A stretch of 64,000 nucleotides of DNA from JAHFTW01 sp038046785 (GTDB taxonomy: Archaea; Thermoplasmatota; E2; JACPAO01; JAHFTW01). How positions within the stretch are numbered: the first letter of the stretch is position 1; each line of letters opens with the position of its first letter. This document shows, piece by piece, positions 42,461 through 51,703 of the stretch. The position numbers and the translations under genes are program-made. The stretch is taken from assembly GCA_038046785.1 (NCBI GenBank), contig JBBSVM010000001.1, positions 124,001 to 188,000 on the forward strand, given 5' to 3'. Below the pieces are notes generated by a model that was not told where the DNA came from, made no database searches, and saw nothing but the letters and a program-made list of their open reading frames with translations.

Positions 42461-44959
42461 TCACAACTGTTCGACCGGCAGCCGCGCGCGCATTCGCGCA
42501 AGAGCGCGGCGGCCGATGCGACCCGCCACCAGGGGCGTTGCCACCAGGGTCAGAACCCAGACGTAGAGCGCTCCCGCCGCAGTCAAGATGGCGAGATTCT
42601 TGGTCTGCAGGAAGTAGAGGCCGGCCAGGGGGAGGAACGCGGCGATCGTGGTAAGCGCAGTGCCTGTCACGGCGCGTCCCACCGTGCGGTAGGCAGCGTC
42701 GCGCGCCTCCATTCGGTCGAGGCCTGCGGCACGCTTGGCCCATGCCGCCTCCACGACCTGGATGTGCCCGTCCACGCCGACGGCGACGGTGACCGCGAAG
42801 GCCAGCAAGAACAGTTGCGACAGCCGCGCGACGTTGGCGGGGGCGCCTCCATCGGCGGCCTGCTGGTAGAGGGCGTCGAGGGCGGGGATGCTGGCGAGAA
42901 GCAGGAGCGCGCCGAGCAGGACGATGGCGATTCCGACGAGGGCGGCGAGGATGCCGTGCCAGCCGCGCCGTGCCCACGCGACGAGCAAGCCGAGGCCGAC
43001 AACCGCGGCGACGCCGAAGATTGCGAGTTGGACGTCGCGCACGATGGTGGTGGCGACGGCGTCGCGGTTGAGCGGGGCTCCAGCCGCATGGACGCGGTAG
43101 CCGTCGCCGAGGTCGGCAGCAAGCAGGGCCGCTTCGTCGCGCAGGCCATTGGCGAGCTGGGCAAGTTCCTCCGCATTGTCCCACGGGTCGGCCTGCGCCG
43201 CGACGACGGCGAGCCGGTAGTCGCGCGAGATGGTGAACGGGGCGAGGTTGCGCCAGAGCGGGTCCTCGAACAGGGCGTCCAGCGCCGCGCGCGCTTCCTC
43301 GGTAGTGTCGGGCAAGTCTTGGCTCGGTACGATTCCCGCCTTGCTCACTGCGCCGGGGATGACGATGCCGCCGGGAAGGTTCGCAGTTGCGCCTGCGACC
43401 GCGACGTCGGCGAACCCCTGGTCGGTTGCGGCGTCGGCGCGCAGGATGTCCACAATGCTTGACGCGGAGCGGATGCTGGTGCGATTGGCCGTGCGCTGGG
43501 TCGCCGCTTCGAGGGCGCGCAGGGCGTCGGGCTGGGCGATGTCGCCCTCGACGACGAGGTAGCCGCGCTCGAAGGCGCCGTACTCCGCTTCGACGCGGCG
43601 CTGCAGCACCACGTTGGGGTCGTCCTGCGGGAACTGGTCGCTGCTGCGGCCCGCCTCTGATTCCACCCGCAGCGTCCCGACCGCTCCCACCACGACGAGG
43701 GCGATGAGAAGCAGGATGGCAACGCGGGGGCGGCCCAGTTGCGAGGCGGTCCGCGCAACCCAGGCGCCGATGCGGTCGGGCCGAGAGCGCGGCGGGCGCT
43801 CAGGTAGGACGGCACGCAGGGCAGGAGCAACGGTGAGGCTCGCGACGAGACCGAAGCCGATGCCGAGTGCGCCGAGAAGTCCCACTTGCGCGAAGAGCGG
43901 AGCGGAGACGCCCAGCAAGACGAGGAGGCCGAGCGCCGCGACGAGTGCGCTCAGGGCAACGGGGGGACCCACCTCGCGCAGAGCCTGCGAAAGGGCGACG
44001 CTCGCCGCGTTGCCCGCCTCGCGCAGTTGCCGGTTGCGGTGCAGGATGTGCAGCGCGTAGTCCATGCCGATGCCGGTGACGAGCGGGGCAAGGAAGATTG
44101 TGAGGAACGAGACCGGAATGCCGAGCCAGCCGACCGCACCGAACGCGGCGGCGGTGGCGGCAAGCAGGCCGACGGCGGCAGCAACGATGTCGCCGATGCG
44201 GCGCACCACGAGCAACAGTGCGAGAGCGGTCGCGGCCACCGCGACGAGGCTCCAGGTCGCAAGGTCGGAGGCGGTGCGCTCGTCGGCGACTTGGCTGATG
44301 GTGGCAAGGCCGGAAGGCTCGGGCGGCCCTGTCACACGTTTCGTCCCATCCAGCAAGCCATCCTGGGTCTGGAGCTGCCACGCCTGGGCGGCACGGGCGA
44401 CCTCGGCGGCGGTGTCGCGGGTGGCGCGGTTGTCTTGGGTTGTGAGGAAGAAGAGCGCAATGGCGCTTCGTCCGCCCTCCGCGAGCACTTCGCGGCCCGA
44501 ATCGCCGCGCACTTCGTCGCGCACCTGGCCGTAGGTGACCGGGTCGGAGGGCACCGAGTAGCTTGCGGGTTCGGGGTTCCCAAGCGTCACGAGTTTCTGG
44601 AACATGTAGTGTCCCGCTCGCATCGCCTCGTAGACGCTCAGACTGGAGCCGACGCCCGGCACCTGCTCGATGGCGGCGGTGAGACTTTCCTGCTCCTGAA
44701 CGAGGGCATCGAAGCCAGCGTCCGAACGCAAATCCACACCCCGAAGTGCGGGCTGATAGAGGGCAACGAAGCGTGTGCCGTCCAGCTCGGCGAGAAGGGC
44801 GCGGTAGGCTTCCACCTCGGGCCCAGGCGGGACCGTGTCGACGAAATCCACATTCGTCTCGAGCCGGGTGATGCCGAGGCCGCTTGCGATGAGCAGGCCG
44901 CCGACCAGGAGCAGCACCAAACCTGGCTGGCGCGCGGGGAGGTCGGCCAACCGCGTCAC
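42461..44959 (-). CDS. RND/MMPL-family membrane transporter
   Basis: 832 residues, two repeats of one helix, a large exterior domain and five or six helices, as in MmpL/HpnN-type RND proteins. Key segments: APLVTGIGMDYALHILHRNRQLREAG in repeat 1 and VAVGVDGHIQVVEAAWAKR in repeat 2, the conserved transmembrane-4 regions bearing acidic residues. Substrate is perhaps a lipid; none of the neighbours indicates one. Start is GTG 44959. Confidence 0.88.
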   Translation of the reverse strand: MTRLADLPARQPGLVLLLVGGLLIASGLGITRLETNVDFVDTVPPGPEVEAYRALLAELDGTRFVALYQPALRGVDLRSDAGFDALVQEQESLTAAIEQVPGVGSSLSVYEAMRAGHYMFQKLVTLGNPEPASYSVPSDPVTYGQVRDEVRGDSGREVLAEGGRSAIALFFLTTQDNRATRDTAAEVARAAQAWQLQTQDGLLDGTKRVTGPPEPSGLATISQVADERTASDLATWSLVAVAATALALLLVVRRIGDIVAAAVGLLAATAAAFGAVGWLGIPVSFLTIFLAPLVTGIGMDYALHILHRNRQLREAGNAASVALSQALREVGPPVALSALVAALGLLVLLGVSAPLFAQVGLLGALGIGFGLVASLTVAPALRAVLPERPPRSRPDRIGAWVARTASQLGRPRVAILLLIALVVVGAVGTLRVESEAGRSSDQFPQDDPNVVLQRRVEAEYGAFERGYLVVEGDIAQPDALRALEAATQRTANRTSIRSASSIVDILRADAATDQGFADVAVAGATANLPGGIVIPGAVSKAGIVPSQDLPDTTEEARAALDALFEDPLWRNLAPFTISRDYRLAVVAAQADPWDNAEELAQLANGLRDEAALLAADLGDGYRVHAAGAPLNRDAVATTIVRDVQLAIFGVAAVVGLGLLVAWARRGWHGILAALVGIAIVLLGALLLLASIPALDALYQQAADGGAPANVARLSQLFLLAFAVTVAVGVDGHIQVVEAAWAKRAAGLDRMEARDAAYRTVGRAVTGTALTTIAAFLPLAGLYFLQTKNLAILTAAGALYVWVLTLVATPLVAGRIGRRALARMRARLPVEQL

Positions 44960-45019
44960 GCTTCGCGCGACGGCGCCGCCGTCATCAAGTTTCTCCGCTC
45001 TGGCGTGGACCTGTCCAGT

Positions 45020-45904
45020 TCAGAGCTTGAGGTCAGCCTTGACGAAGCCCGCGATGTCGGTCGGGAACACCGCGACCTTCACGCCAGCCGCCTTGAACGC
45101 GGCGAGCTTGCTGGCGGCGGTGCCCTTGCCCTTCTCGACCAATGCACCGGCATGGCCCATTTTCTTGCCTTCTGGTGCGGTCTGGCCGGCGACGTAAGCG
45201 TAGACTGGCTTGCGCTTGGCGAGGCCGGTCTTCTGGATGTACTCGGCCGCCTCCTCTTCGTGGCCGCCGCCAATCTCGCCGACGAGCACGATGGCTTTGG
45301 TGTCGGCGTCGTTCTCGAAGAGCTTCACGGCGTCGAGCAGGGTGGTGCCCGGGATGGGGTCGCCGCCGAGACCGAGAACGCTGCTCTGGCCGATGCCGGC
45401 CTCAGAAAGCGCGCTGACAATCTCGTAGGTGAGGGTGCCGGACTTCGAGGCGACGGCGACCGGGCCGGGCTTGAAGATGACGCCGGGCAGGATGCCCACC
45501 TTCGACTTCGGGCCAGGGCTGCAGGCGCCCGGGCAGTTGGGGCCGATGAGGGTGACGCCCTTCGCCTTTGCGTAGTTGACGAAGACGGCGGAGTCGTGCA
45601 CCGGGATGTGCTCGGTGATGACAATGACCACTTTGCAGCCGGCGTCGACCGCCTCGATGACGGCGTCCTTGGCAAACGGCGCCGGGACGAAGATGAGCGA
45701 GGTGTTGGCCTTGGCGACCTGGACCGCCTCGGCGACGGTGTCGAAGACGGGAACATCATGCACTTTCTCGCCGCCCTTGCCGGGGGTGACGCCGGCGACG
45801 ACGGTGGTGCCGAACTGCTTCATCTGACCGATGTGGAACGTGCCCTGCGCGCCGGTGGCGCCCTGGACGACGATGCGGGAATCAGGCGTGAGGACGACGA
45901 CCAT
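45020..45904 (-). CDS. sucD: Succinyl-CoA synthetase alpha subunit
   Basis: 294 residues. The CoA-binding GATGAQGTFH is near the N-terminus, the Rossmann region includes LIGPNCPGACSPG, and the phosphorylated histidine is in KKMGHAGAL. It catalyses substrate-level phosphorylation in the TCA cycle with sucC. ATG 45904 overlaps the sucC TAA by one base (TAATG). Confidence 0.96.
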   Translation of the reverse strand: MVVVLTPDSRIVVQGATGAQGTFHIGQMKQFGTTVVAGVTPGKGGEKVHDVPVFDTVAEAVQVAKANTSLIFVPAPFAKDAVIEAVDAGCKVVIVITEHIPVHDSAVFVNYAKAKGVTLIGPNCPGACSPGPKSKVGILPGVIFKPGPVAVASKSGTLTYEIVSALSEAGIGQSSVLGLGGDPIPGTTLLDAVKLFENDADTKAIVLVGEIGGGHEEEAAEYIQKTGLAKRKPVYAYVAGQTAPEGKKMGHAGALVEKGKGTAASKLAAFKAAGVKVAVFPTDIAGFVKADLKL

Positions 45905-47058
45905 TACGCCGCACCTCCTGCTTTGATGACCTTGTACGCGGAGGGGTTCTTCGCCATCTCGGCGGCCTTTTTGCTCGCGTCCTGGAGCGTGTTGGCGGTC
46001 TCCAGTCCGAACGAGTGGAGGATCTCGTTGGCCTCCTTGGCGTTCGTGCCCTTGATGCGGGTGATGATGGGGAACTCGACGCCCTCCTTTTTGAGGACCT
46101 CGACGAGCCCCTTGGCGACGGTGTCGCATTTCGTGATGCCGCCAAACAGGTTGAGGAACATGACGGCGGGCTTCGCCTTCTTCATGAAGCGCACCGCCTG
46201 CGCCACCTTCTCCGGGTTGTCGGTGCCGCTGAGGTCGAGGAAGACGCCCGCCTTGCCGCCGAACTGCGTCAGCGCGTCGAGCGTGCCCATGGTGAGGCCG
46301 GCGCCGTTGGCCATGACGCCGATGTTGCCGTCGAGCTGGACAAGGGCGACGCCTGCGTTCTTGGCATCCTGCTCGAGCTCGGTCATCGTCTCGTCGCGCT
46401 GCTGGAACTCCTTGTGGCGGAAGAGGGCGGAGTCGTTGAGGACCACTTTGGCGTCGCCGGCGACGACCTTGCCGTCGCGCAGGACCGCGAGCGGGTTGAC
46501 CTCGCACAGCTCGGCATCCACTTTGACGAACATGGTGTAGAGCTTGGCCATGATGGCGGTGAGCTGCTTCTGGATGTCGGCGTCGAGCCCCGACTTGAGG
46601 AGAACGGCGCGGGCGTGGAAGGGCTGGAAGCCGGTCATCGGATCGATGGTGACCTTGTGGATGCGCTCCTCGGGCACCGACTCGATCTCGACGCCGCCGT
46701 CAGCGCTGAAGATCATCATGAAGCGGCGCGTGGCGCGGTCGACGAGGAAGGAAAGGTAGAACTCCTTCGCAAAGTCGAGCTTCTGCGCCACCATGACCTT
46801 CTTCGTGATGTGGCCCTTGATGTCGAGGCCGAGGATGCTCTTGGTGACCGTGCGCAGTTCGGCCGCGTTCTCGGCGAACTTGACGCCGCCCGCCTTGCCG
46901 CGGCCGCCGACGAGAACCTGCGCCTTGACGACGACGGGGTAGGCCGCCTGGCCAATCTTCGCCTCGAGCTCGGTCATCGATTCGACGACGAAGCCCTTCG
47001 CGCAAGGGATGTGGAAGGACTCGTAGAGCTCACGGCCCTGGTACTCGTACAGGTTCAC
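45904..47058 (-). CDS. sucC: Succinyl-CoA synthetase beta subunit
   Basis: 384 residues with an ATP-grasp domain: NLYEYQGRELYE at the N-terminus, VVVKAQVLVGGRGKAGGVKFA, DAELCEVNPLAV and the C-terminal GGITKCDTVAKGLV that meets the alpha subunit. Start is GTG 47058. It is the first gene of the sucCD pair. Confidence 0.96.
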   Translation of the reverse strand: MNLYEYQGRELYESFHIPCAKGFVVESMTELEAKIGQAAYPVVVKAQVLVGGRGKAGGVKFAENAAELRTVTKSILGLDIKGHITKKVMVAQKLDFAKEFYLSFLVDRATRRFMMIFSADGGVEIESVPEERIHKVTIDPMTGFQPFHARAVLLKSGLDADIQKQLTAIMAKLYTMFVKVDAELCEVNPLAVLRDGKVVAGDAKVVLNDSALFRHKEFQQRDETMTELEQDAKNAGVALVQLDGNIGVMANGAGLTMGTLDALTQFGGKAGVFLDLSGTDNPEKVAQAVRFMKKAKPAVMFLNLFGGITKCDTVAKGLVEVLKKEGVEFPIITRIKGTNAKEANEILHSFGLETANTLQDASKKAAEMAKNPSAYKVIKAGGAA

Positions 47059-47180
47059 AACGGCGCCTCAGGCGCGCGACTTGGGCGCTCCATAAGAGGG
47101 TTGCCCGCCCTCACTCCGGGGCGGGGCTTTGCCCACTCCGAACGTTTATGCGTCACAGTTAGCGTCCAGGCCTGGTCATT

Positions 47181-47414
47181 ATGGCCCTCACCAACTACGT
47201 ACCGAACGCCGGCGCCAAACCCTTCGGGCTCGTCTGCCTCCTGCTGAACATCATCCCTGGCGTCGGCACCATCGTCGCCGGCGTGCGCGATGGCAGCAAC
47301 CTCGTGCGCGACATCATCATCGGCATCCTGCAGTTCGTGCTGACCATCGGCATCATCGGCTTCATCTGGAGCATCGTCTGGGGCGTACTCATCTACCAGA
47401 AGTCACCGAAGTAG
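47181..47414 (+). CDS. Small two-helix membrane protein
   Basis: 77 residues: GAKPFGLVCLLLNIIPGVGTIVAG, a short loop with DGSNLVRDI, and a second long hydrophobic helix. It resembles small proteins with an N-IIPG-GT turn found in Thermoplasmatota and other prokaryotes, of unknown role. A TTTATG box about 33 nt upstream supports the start. Confidence 0.65.
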   Translation: MALTNYVPNAGAKPFGLVCLLLNIIPGVGTIVAGVRDGSNLVRDIIIGILQFVLTIGIIGFIWSIVWGVLIYQKSPK

Positions 47415-47479
47415 CTTCGCGAACTGTGCTCCTTCCCCTTTCCCCCCAACCTTTTCTCGGGCCCTCGAATGGCCATCCG

Positions 47480-47767
47480 ATGCGAACCCTCCGGCTCCAA
47501 CTCACGCCGGCCGGTCGCATCACCTGGAGTCTCCTCAACGTCCTGCCCCTGCCGGGGCTTGGCGCCCTCTGGGTCGGCTGGCGCAACCCGCACAGCCGCC
47601 TGCTGCGCCACGGTTGGTTGCAGATGGTGCTGGTCGTGTTCGGAAGCTGGCCCCTCCTCGTCCCCGGCGCCATTGGCTTTGGCTGGGCCATTTTCGACGC
47701 AGTGCGCATCGGGCAAGCGGACCTTGCGCCGTTGCCCCCGAAGGCACAAGCCCAAGAGCCCGCGTAG
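47480..47767 (+). CDS. Small membrane protein, related to preceding gene
   Basis: 95 residues with about three hydrophobic stretches. WSLLNVLPLPGLGALWVGW parallels CLLLNIIPGVGTIVAGV of the preceding gene, so the two may be distant paralogs. A CTTTTC box lies about 27 nt before ATG 47480. It ends with a Pro/Ala-rich tail. Function unknown. Confidence 0.55.
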   Translation: MRTLRLQLTPAGRITWSLLNVLPLPGLGALWVGWRNPHSRLLRHGWLQMVLVVFGSWPLLVPGAIGFGWAIFDAVRIGQADLAPLPPKAQAQEPA

Positions 47768-47779
47768 CCATCGCGCGTC

Positions 47780-48610
47780 GTGGCCGCAAGCAAGCCCGTC
47801 GTCCTCGTCACCGGAACCTCCAGCGGCATCGGCCGCGAGGCGGTTGCGCATCTGCGCAGCGCGGGCGCCCTCGTCATCGCCACGGCGCGCAAGATGGACG
47901 CCATCGCCGACTTGGCAGCCCCCGGCGAAGTGGAGTGCCTCGCGCTCGACGTCACCGACGACGCCTCGCGGAAGGCCGCGGTCGCGGAGGTCCTCGCTCG
48001 CCACGGCCGCATCGACGCCCTCGTCAACAACGCCGGCTACGGTGCGATGCTTGCCGTCGAAGAGACCCCCGGCGACGCGATGCGGCGCATGTACGAGACG
48101 AACCTCTTCGGCCCGCACGAACTGGCGCGCCTCGTCCTGCCGACGATGCGCAAGCAAGGCACCGGCCGCATCGTCAACGTCGCCAGCATCGCCGGCCACG
48201 TCTCCGTCCCGCTTCTTGGCGCATACTGCTCGACGAAGTTCGCTCTGCGCGCCTTGACGCAGGCACTCAACAATGAGATTCGTCCCCTCGGCCTGCGCGC
48301 CGCGCTCATCGAGCCGGGCGTCATCAAGACCAACTTCGGGACGCACAGCCTCAAGGAGGCAACCACCGCCGGAGCGAACCTGGAGGGACCGTACGCGCCC
48401 TACTACCGGCGCTGGGGGGAGATGCGGATGCTGGGCGGCGGCGCGCACCCGCGCGTCATCGCGCGCCGCATCGTGCACGCCTGCCTCGCCCAATCGCCGC
48501 GCTTCCACTATTTTGCTCCCGCTCAGGCGAAGCTCGGCAACCTGTCGAAGCGGCTGCTGCCCGATGCGCTCATCGATTTCGGAATGCGGTTCTGGCTGCG
48601 CGGAAAATAG
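47780..48610 (+). CDS. Short-chain dehydrogenase/reductase
   Basis: 276 residues, classical SDR: cofactor motif TGTSSGIG, NNAG (in ALVNNAGYG), catalytic Ser in NVASIAGH and YCSTK with the catalytic Tyr and Lys. Substrate is unknown. Start is GTG 47780, 13 nt after the previous stop. Confidence 0.93.
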   Translation: MAASKPVVLVTGTSSGIGREAVAHLRSAGALVIATARKMDAIADLAAPGEVECLALDVTDDASRKAAVAEVLARHGRIDALVNNAGYGAMLAVEETPGDAMRRMYETNLFGPHELARLVLPTMRKQGTGRIVNVASIAGHVSVPLLGAYCSTKFALRALTQALNNEIRPLGLRAALIEPGVIKTNFGTHSLKEATTAGANLEGPYAPYYRRWGEMRMLGGGAHPRVIARRIVHACLAQSPRFHYFAPAQAKLGNLSKRLLPDALIDFGMRFWLRGK

Positions 48611-48618
48611 TTGGACGT

Positions 48619-48683
48619 CTGACTCAGATTTCTCAGATGACTCAGAGACATCGCTTCTGTGAACTCTGCAGAATCTGAGTCAG
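48619..48683. repeat. Inverted-repeat element R3
   Basis: CTGACTCAGATTTCTCAGAT on the left pairs with GCAGAATCTGAGTCAG on the right. It fills the gap between two convergent genes, reaching within 2 nt of the hutG stop codon. Confidence 0.7.
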
Positions 48684-48684
48684 G

Positions 48685-49644
48685 CTAGGCGCGCGATGCA
48701 ACGCCACCCATGAAGACGGCAACGAGGTAAGCCGCCGTGCGCGCCGTGTTGCCCGTTGCATCGAGATTGGGCGCGCACTCGACGAGGTCCATTCCCGCGC
48801 AGCGCGGGTCGGCGGCGATGCGGTGGACGAACTCGGCGGCCTCCGGGAGGGTCATGCCGCCGATGCCGGGGGCGCTCACGCCGGGGGCGATGGATTGGTC
48901 GAGGACGTCGAGGTCCACGCTCAGCCAGAGCCGGTCGGTGCCTTTGCGCGCTCGCGCAAGTGCCGCCTTCGCCGACGCGGCGGCCCCTTTGGCGCGCACC
49001 TCCGCCATCGTGACAGGCTTGAGCCCGAGAATGGCCGCGCGCTCGGCCAACTGCTTGGTGTTGGCGAAGGGCCGGATGCCCACCTCTGCGACGTTGACGG
49101 CGAGGACCGGTTGGCCCGCAAGTTCGGTGAGGATGCGACCGTACGGCGTTCCGCTCGATGGCTGCCCCTCGTAGGTGCGAACATCGTAGTGGGCATCGAG
49201 GACGACGAGGCCGAGTTTGCCCTTCTTGAGTTTGCGCGACTGTGCGAGCGCTTGGACGACGGGGAAGCTCTGGCTGTTGTCACCGCCCAGAACGACGAGC
49301 GGCTTTTCCTTCGCGAAGACGCCCTTCAAATTCGCGCGAACCGTTTCGTGCGTGGCAAGGGTGTCGTTTGCGTCGAGGCCGGCAACATCGCCAAGGTCGT
49401 GCCAGCGCAGGCTAGCGAGGTCGATGCCGCGTTCCGGGTCGTGCGTGGCAAGGAATCGGAACGCCTCCCGGATGGCGGTTGGACCACCGGCGGCTCCTTT
49501 GCGCCCAAGGACGGCACCGTCGAACGGCAGGCCGCACAGCAGAACATCGGCCTTCGCTCCACTCGATTGGAGTTCCAGGAGGCGCGGGTCGGAGGGGGAC
49601 TTGCGCAGAGCGGGATAGGTCGCCGGACTGGGCTGGAACGCCAC
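48685..49644 (-). CDS. hutG: Arginase-fold formimidoylglutamase
   Basis: 319 residues from GTG 49644. Metal-ligand motifs GGDNS, LDAHYDVR and SVDLDVLD place it in the ureohydrolase family. SSGTPYGRI instead of the SHG seen in arginase and agmatinase, and the adjacency to hutI, favour formimidoylglutamase, which splits N-formimino-glutamate to glutamate and formamide. An agmatinase-like activity is the alternative. A GATTTGAG box upstream gives leaderless spacing. Confidence 0.82.
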   Translation of the reverse strand: MAFQPSPATYPALRKSPSDPRLLELQSSGAKADVLLCGLPFDGAVLGRKGAAGGPTAIREAFRFLATHDPERGIDLASLRWHDLGDVAGLDANDTLATHETVRANLKGVFAKEKPLVVLGGDNSQSFPVVQALAQSRKLKKGKLGLVVLDAHYDVRTYEGQPSSGTPYGRILTELAGQPVLAVNVAEVGIRPFANTKQLAERAAILGLKPVTMAEVRAKGAAASAKAALARARKGTDRLWLSVDLDVLDQSIAPGVSAPGIGGMTLPEAAEFVHRIAADPRCAGMDLVECAPNLDATGNTARTAAYLVAVFMGGVASRA

Positions 49645-49650
49645 GTTGGG

Positions 49651-49657
49651 CTTATCC
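49651..49657 (+). promoter_or_regulatory. TATA-like box for hutI
   Basis: CTTATCC is 26 nt before GTG 49680. It lies in the 35-nt gap between the divergent hutG and hutI starts. Confidence 0.45.
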
Positions 49658-49679
49658 AGAAGGGCGATTTGAGCGCGTC

Positions 49680-50933
49680 GTGAGCAACGGATTGGATGCC
49701 GACCTGCTGGTGAAGTCCTGCACGGTGGCGACGATGGAGGGGCCCCAGAAACCGCGCGACAAGCATGAAGCGGATGACGCCGGCCTGGAGGCAGGCTGGA
49801 GCATCGCCATGAAGAACGGCCGCATCACCTTCGTCGGCCCGGACTCGGACTGGAAAGGCAAGGCGGCCCGCGTCATCGAGGCGCGACGCAAACTGGTGAC
49901 GCCGGGCTACGTGGATTCGCACAGCCACATCGTGTATGCGGGGGACCGATCCAAGGAGCTGAAACAGAAACTCCAGGGTAAATCCTACCTGGAGATTCTC
50001 GCCGCCGGCGGCGGCATCATGAACACCGTGCGTGCCACCCGCGAGGCAACAACGAACGAGCTGGAGGAGCAAGCGGCTGTGCGCGCCCGACGGATGCTCG
50101 CCTGCGGCACCACCACCCTCGAATCGAAGTCCGGCTATGGCCTCACCACGAAAGACGAGCTGCGCATGCTCGAGGTCAACCCGAAGCTCAGCAAGCGCAC
50201 CGGCCTCCCCATCGTCAGCACGTTCCTGGGCGCCCACGCCGTCCCGGACGAGTTCAAGGGGCGCACCGACGCCTACGTCGACCTCGTCGTGGACGAGATG
50301 CTGCCCGCCGTCGAAGCGCAGGAGATTGCCCGTTTCTGCGACGTCTTCGTCGAGGAGGGCGTCTTCACGCTGGAGCAGGGTGAGCGCATCTTGATGGCGG
50401 CGAAGAAACGCGGCTTCGAACTGCGCTTGCACGCCGATGAGATTGTCAACACGAAGGGTGCCGAACTCGCCGCCAAGGTGGGCTGCGTCAGCGCCGACCA
50501 CCTGCTGCGCATCAGCGATTCCGGCATCCAGGCGATGGCGGACGCCGGCACCATCGCGACGCTTCTGCCCACCGTCCCCATCACCTTGATGAAACCCGAA
50601 TGGGCCCCCGCCGCGGGTCTGATGGAGGCGCTCGTCCCGGTCGCCGTCGCCACCGACCACAACCCGAACAACCCGGTCGTGGACCTGCAGTTCGCGGCGC
50701 AGATGTCCTGCTACGCGATGGGGCTCACCCCGAATCAGGCGCTCACGTCGGTCACCTGGAACGCCGCCTGTGCGCTCGGCGTGGAAGGCCAAGTCGGCTC
50801 CATCGAGGTGGGAAAGATTGCCAACCTCGTCATCCACGACGTGGACCTACCGCAGAACTGGGTGGCCGAGCTTGGCCGCAACACGGCGAAAGCAGTCATC
50901 CTGAATGGGAAACTCGTCCCGCCGCAGTTGTGA
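49680..50933 (+). CDS. hutI: Imidazolonepropionase
   Basis: 417 residues, amidohydrolase fold. Metal ligands are in VDSHSHIVYAGDR, later LGAHAVP, LHADE and TDHNPNN; EILAAGGGIMNTVRATR is typical of HutI. It opens the imidazolone ring to N-formimino-glutamate, the third step of histidine breakdown. Divergent from hutG. Confidence 0.96.
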   Translation: MSNGLDADLLVKSCTVATMEGPQKPRDKHEADDAGLEAGWSIAMKNGRITFVGPDSDWKGKAARVIEARRKLVTPGYVDSHSHIVYAGDRSKELKQKLQGKSYLEILAAGGGIMNTVRATREATTNELEEQAAVRARRMLACGTTTLESKSGYGLTTKDELRMLEVNPKLSKRTGLPIVSTFLGAHAVPDEFKGRTDAYVDLVVDEMLPAVEAQEIARFCDVFVEEGVFTLEQGERILMAAKKRGFELRLHADEIVNTKGAELAAKVGCVSADHLLRISDSGIQAMADAGTIATLLPTVPITLMKPEWAPAAGLMEALVPVAVATDHNPNNPVVDLQFAAQMSCYAMGLTPNQALTSVTWNAACALGVEGQVGSIEVGKIANLVIHDVDLPQNWVAELGRNTAKAVILNGKLVPPQL

Positions 50934-50939
50934 GTGCAA

Positions 50940-51311
50940 ATGCAGAAATCGACGCGTGAATCCTCGGCTTGGGTGCTCGTGCTCGCAATTGGCTTGCCCG
51001 TCATCGGTGCTGCTATGCTCGTAGGCATTCTTCCGAGGTTGAACCCTTTCTTGCCAGGCTTGCTCATCTTGATTGGAGCGCTGTTCGTGGGCCGAGCGAC
51101 ACAGAAAACTACGGCTGGCTTCAAACAGGACGGTGGGTTTGTGCGATACATGGCAGCGGGGCTTCTTGCGGGCGTTGGTCTGGCCGCCTTCGTGATTGGC
51201 TTCACTCGACCGGAATTCGCAGCGCTTCGACTGCCAGGCCTCGCTGTTGGCCTCGTTGGTCTCTATCTGCTGTCGCGAGTCATCCGGAGTGTCCGGACGC
51301 CACGACCTTAG
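50940..51311 (+). CDS. Four-helix membrane protein, unknown
   Basis: 123 residues from ATG 50940, with helices at about 10-31, 36-53, 69-90 and 95-115. No motif identified. It follows hutI by 6 nt, so it may be co-transcribed, but no relation to histidine metabolism is evident. Confidence 0.6.
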   Translation: MQKSTRESSAWVLVLAIGLPVIGAAMLVGILPRLNPFLPGLLILIGALFVGRATQKTTAGFKQDGGFVRYMAAGLLAGVGLAAFVIGFTRPEFAALRLPGLAVGLVGLYLLSRVIRSVRTPRP

Positions 51312-51341
51312 TTCTGCGGCACACTCCTCCGATGCCCGGGG

Positions 51342-51407
51342 TCGCAGATTTCGCAGATGGCTCAGATTCTCCCTCGTCGCAATCGGTGAAATCTGCGCAA
51401 TCTGCGA
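51342..51407. repeat. Inverted-repeat element R4
   Basis: TCGCAGATTTCGCAGAT (51342-51358) and ATCTGCGCAATCTGCGA (51391-51407) are complementary at 16 of 17 positions. It ends one base before the stop codon of the histone-fold gene, between convergent genes. Confidence 0.78.
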
Positions 51408-51656
51408 CTAAGTTGGCAGGGCCGAAGGTGCCGAAGCCGGGGCGCGCACATCCTCCGCTTTGAGCGTGCTGCGTTTGCCCGAAGCCGCCGCGGCGGCCGA
51501 CGCGGCGCCAAGCGCGCGCAGGTACTCTTCCGCCAGCGTCTTGGCGGCGGCGACCGCTTCTGGGCTGACGCGCCACTCGGCGCCGCTGGGCGGGTTGCCG
51601 GCGCGCGTGGTTCCATCCTTCAGCAGGGCTTTGACGTGCGAATCAGCGAGCGCCAT
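51408..51656 (-). CDS. Histone-fold protein (divergent archaeal histone)
   Basis: 82 residues. A short first helix (SHVKALLKDG), an unusually long first loop, a long central helix (SPEAVAAAKTLAEEYLRALGAASAAAAASG) and the ending KRSTLKAEDVR match the alpha2-loop2-alpha3 layout of archaeal histones, whose hallmark is the K-R/T-hydrophobic-K-A/x-D-I/V ending. A Pro/Ala-rich tail follows. DNA binding and compaction are expected from the family. Confidence 0.75.
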   Translation of the reverse strand: MALADSHVKALLKDGTTRAGNPPSGAEWRVSPEAVAAAKTLAEEYLRALGAASAAAAASGKRSTLKAEDVRAPASAPSALPT

Positions 51657-51703
51657 GGCCGAGGTGACCCAAGGGCGGGTTCATGAGCGCTGTGGCCGGG
51701 GCA

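Noticed and set aside
43886..46540. 884-codon open frame on the plus strand
   Set aside because: Antisense to the MMPL transporter and sucCD, all of which have recognisable motifs; its translation is low-complexity and Gly/Ala/Arg/Glu-rich.
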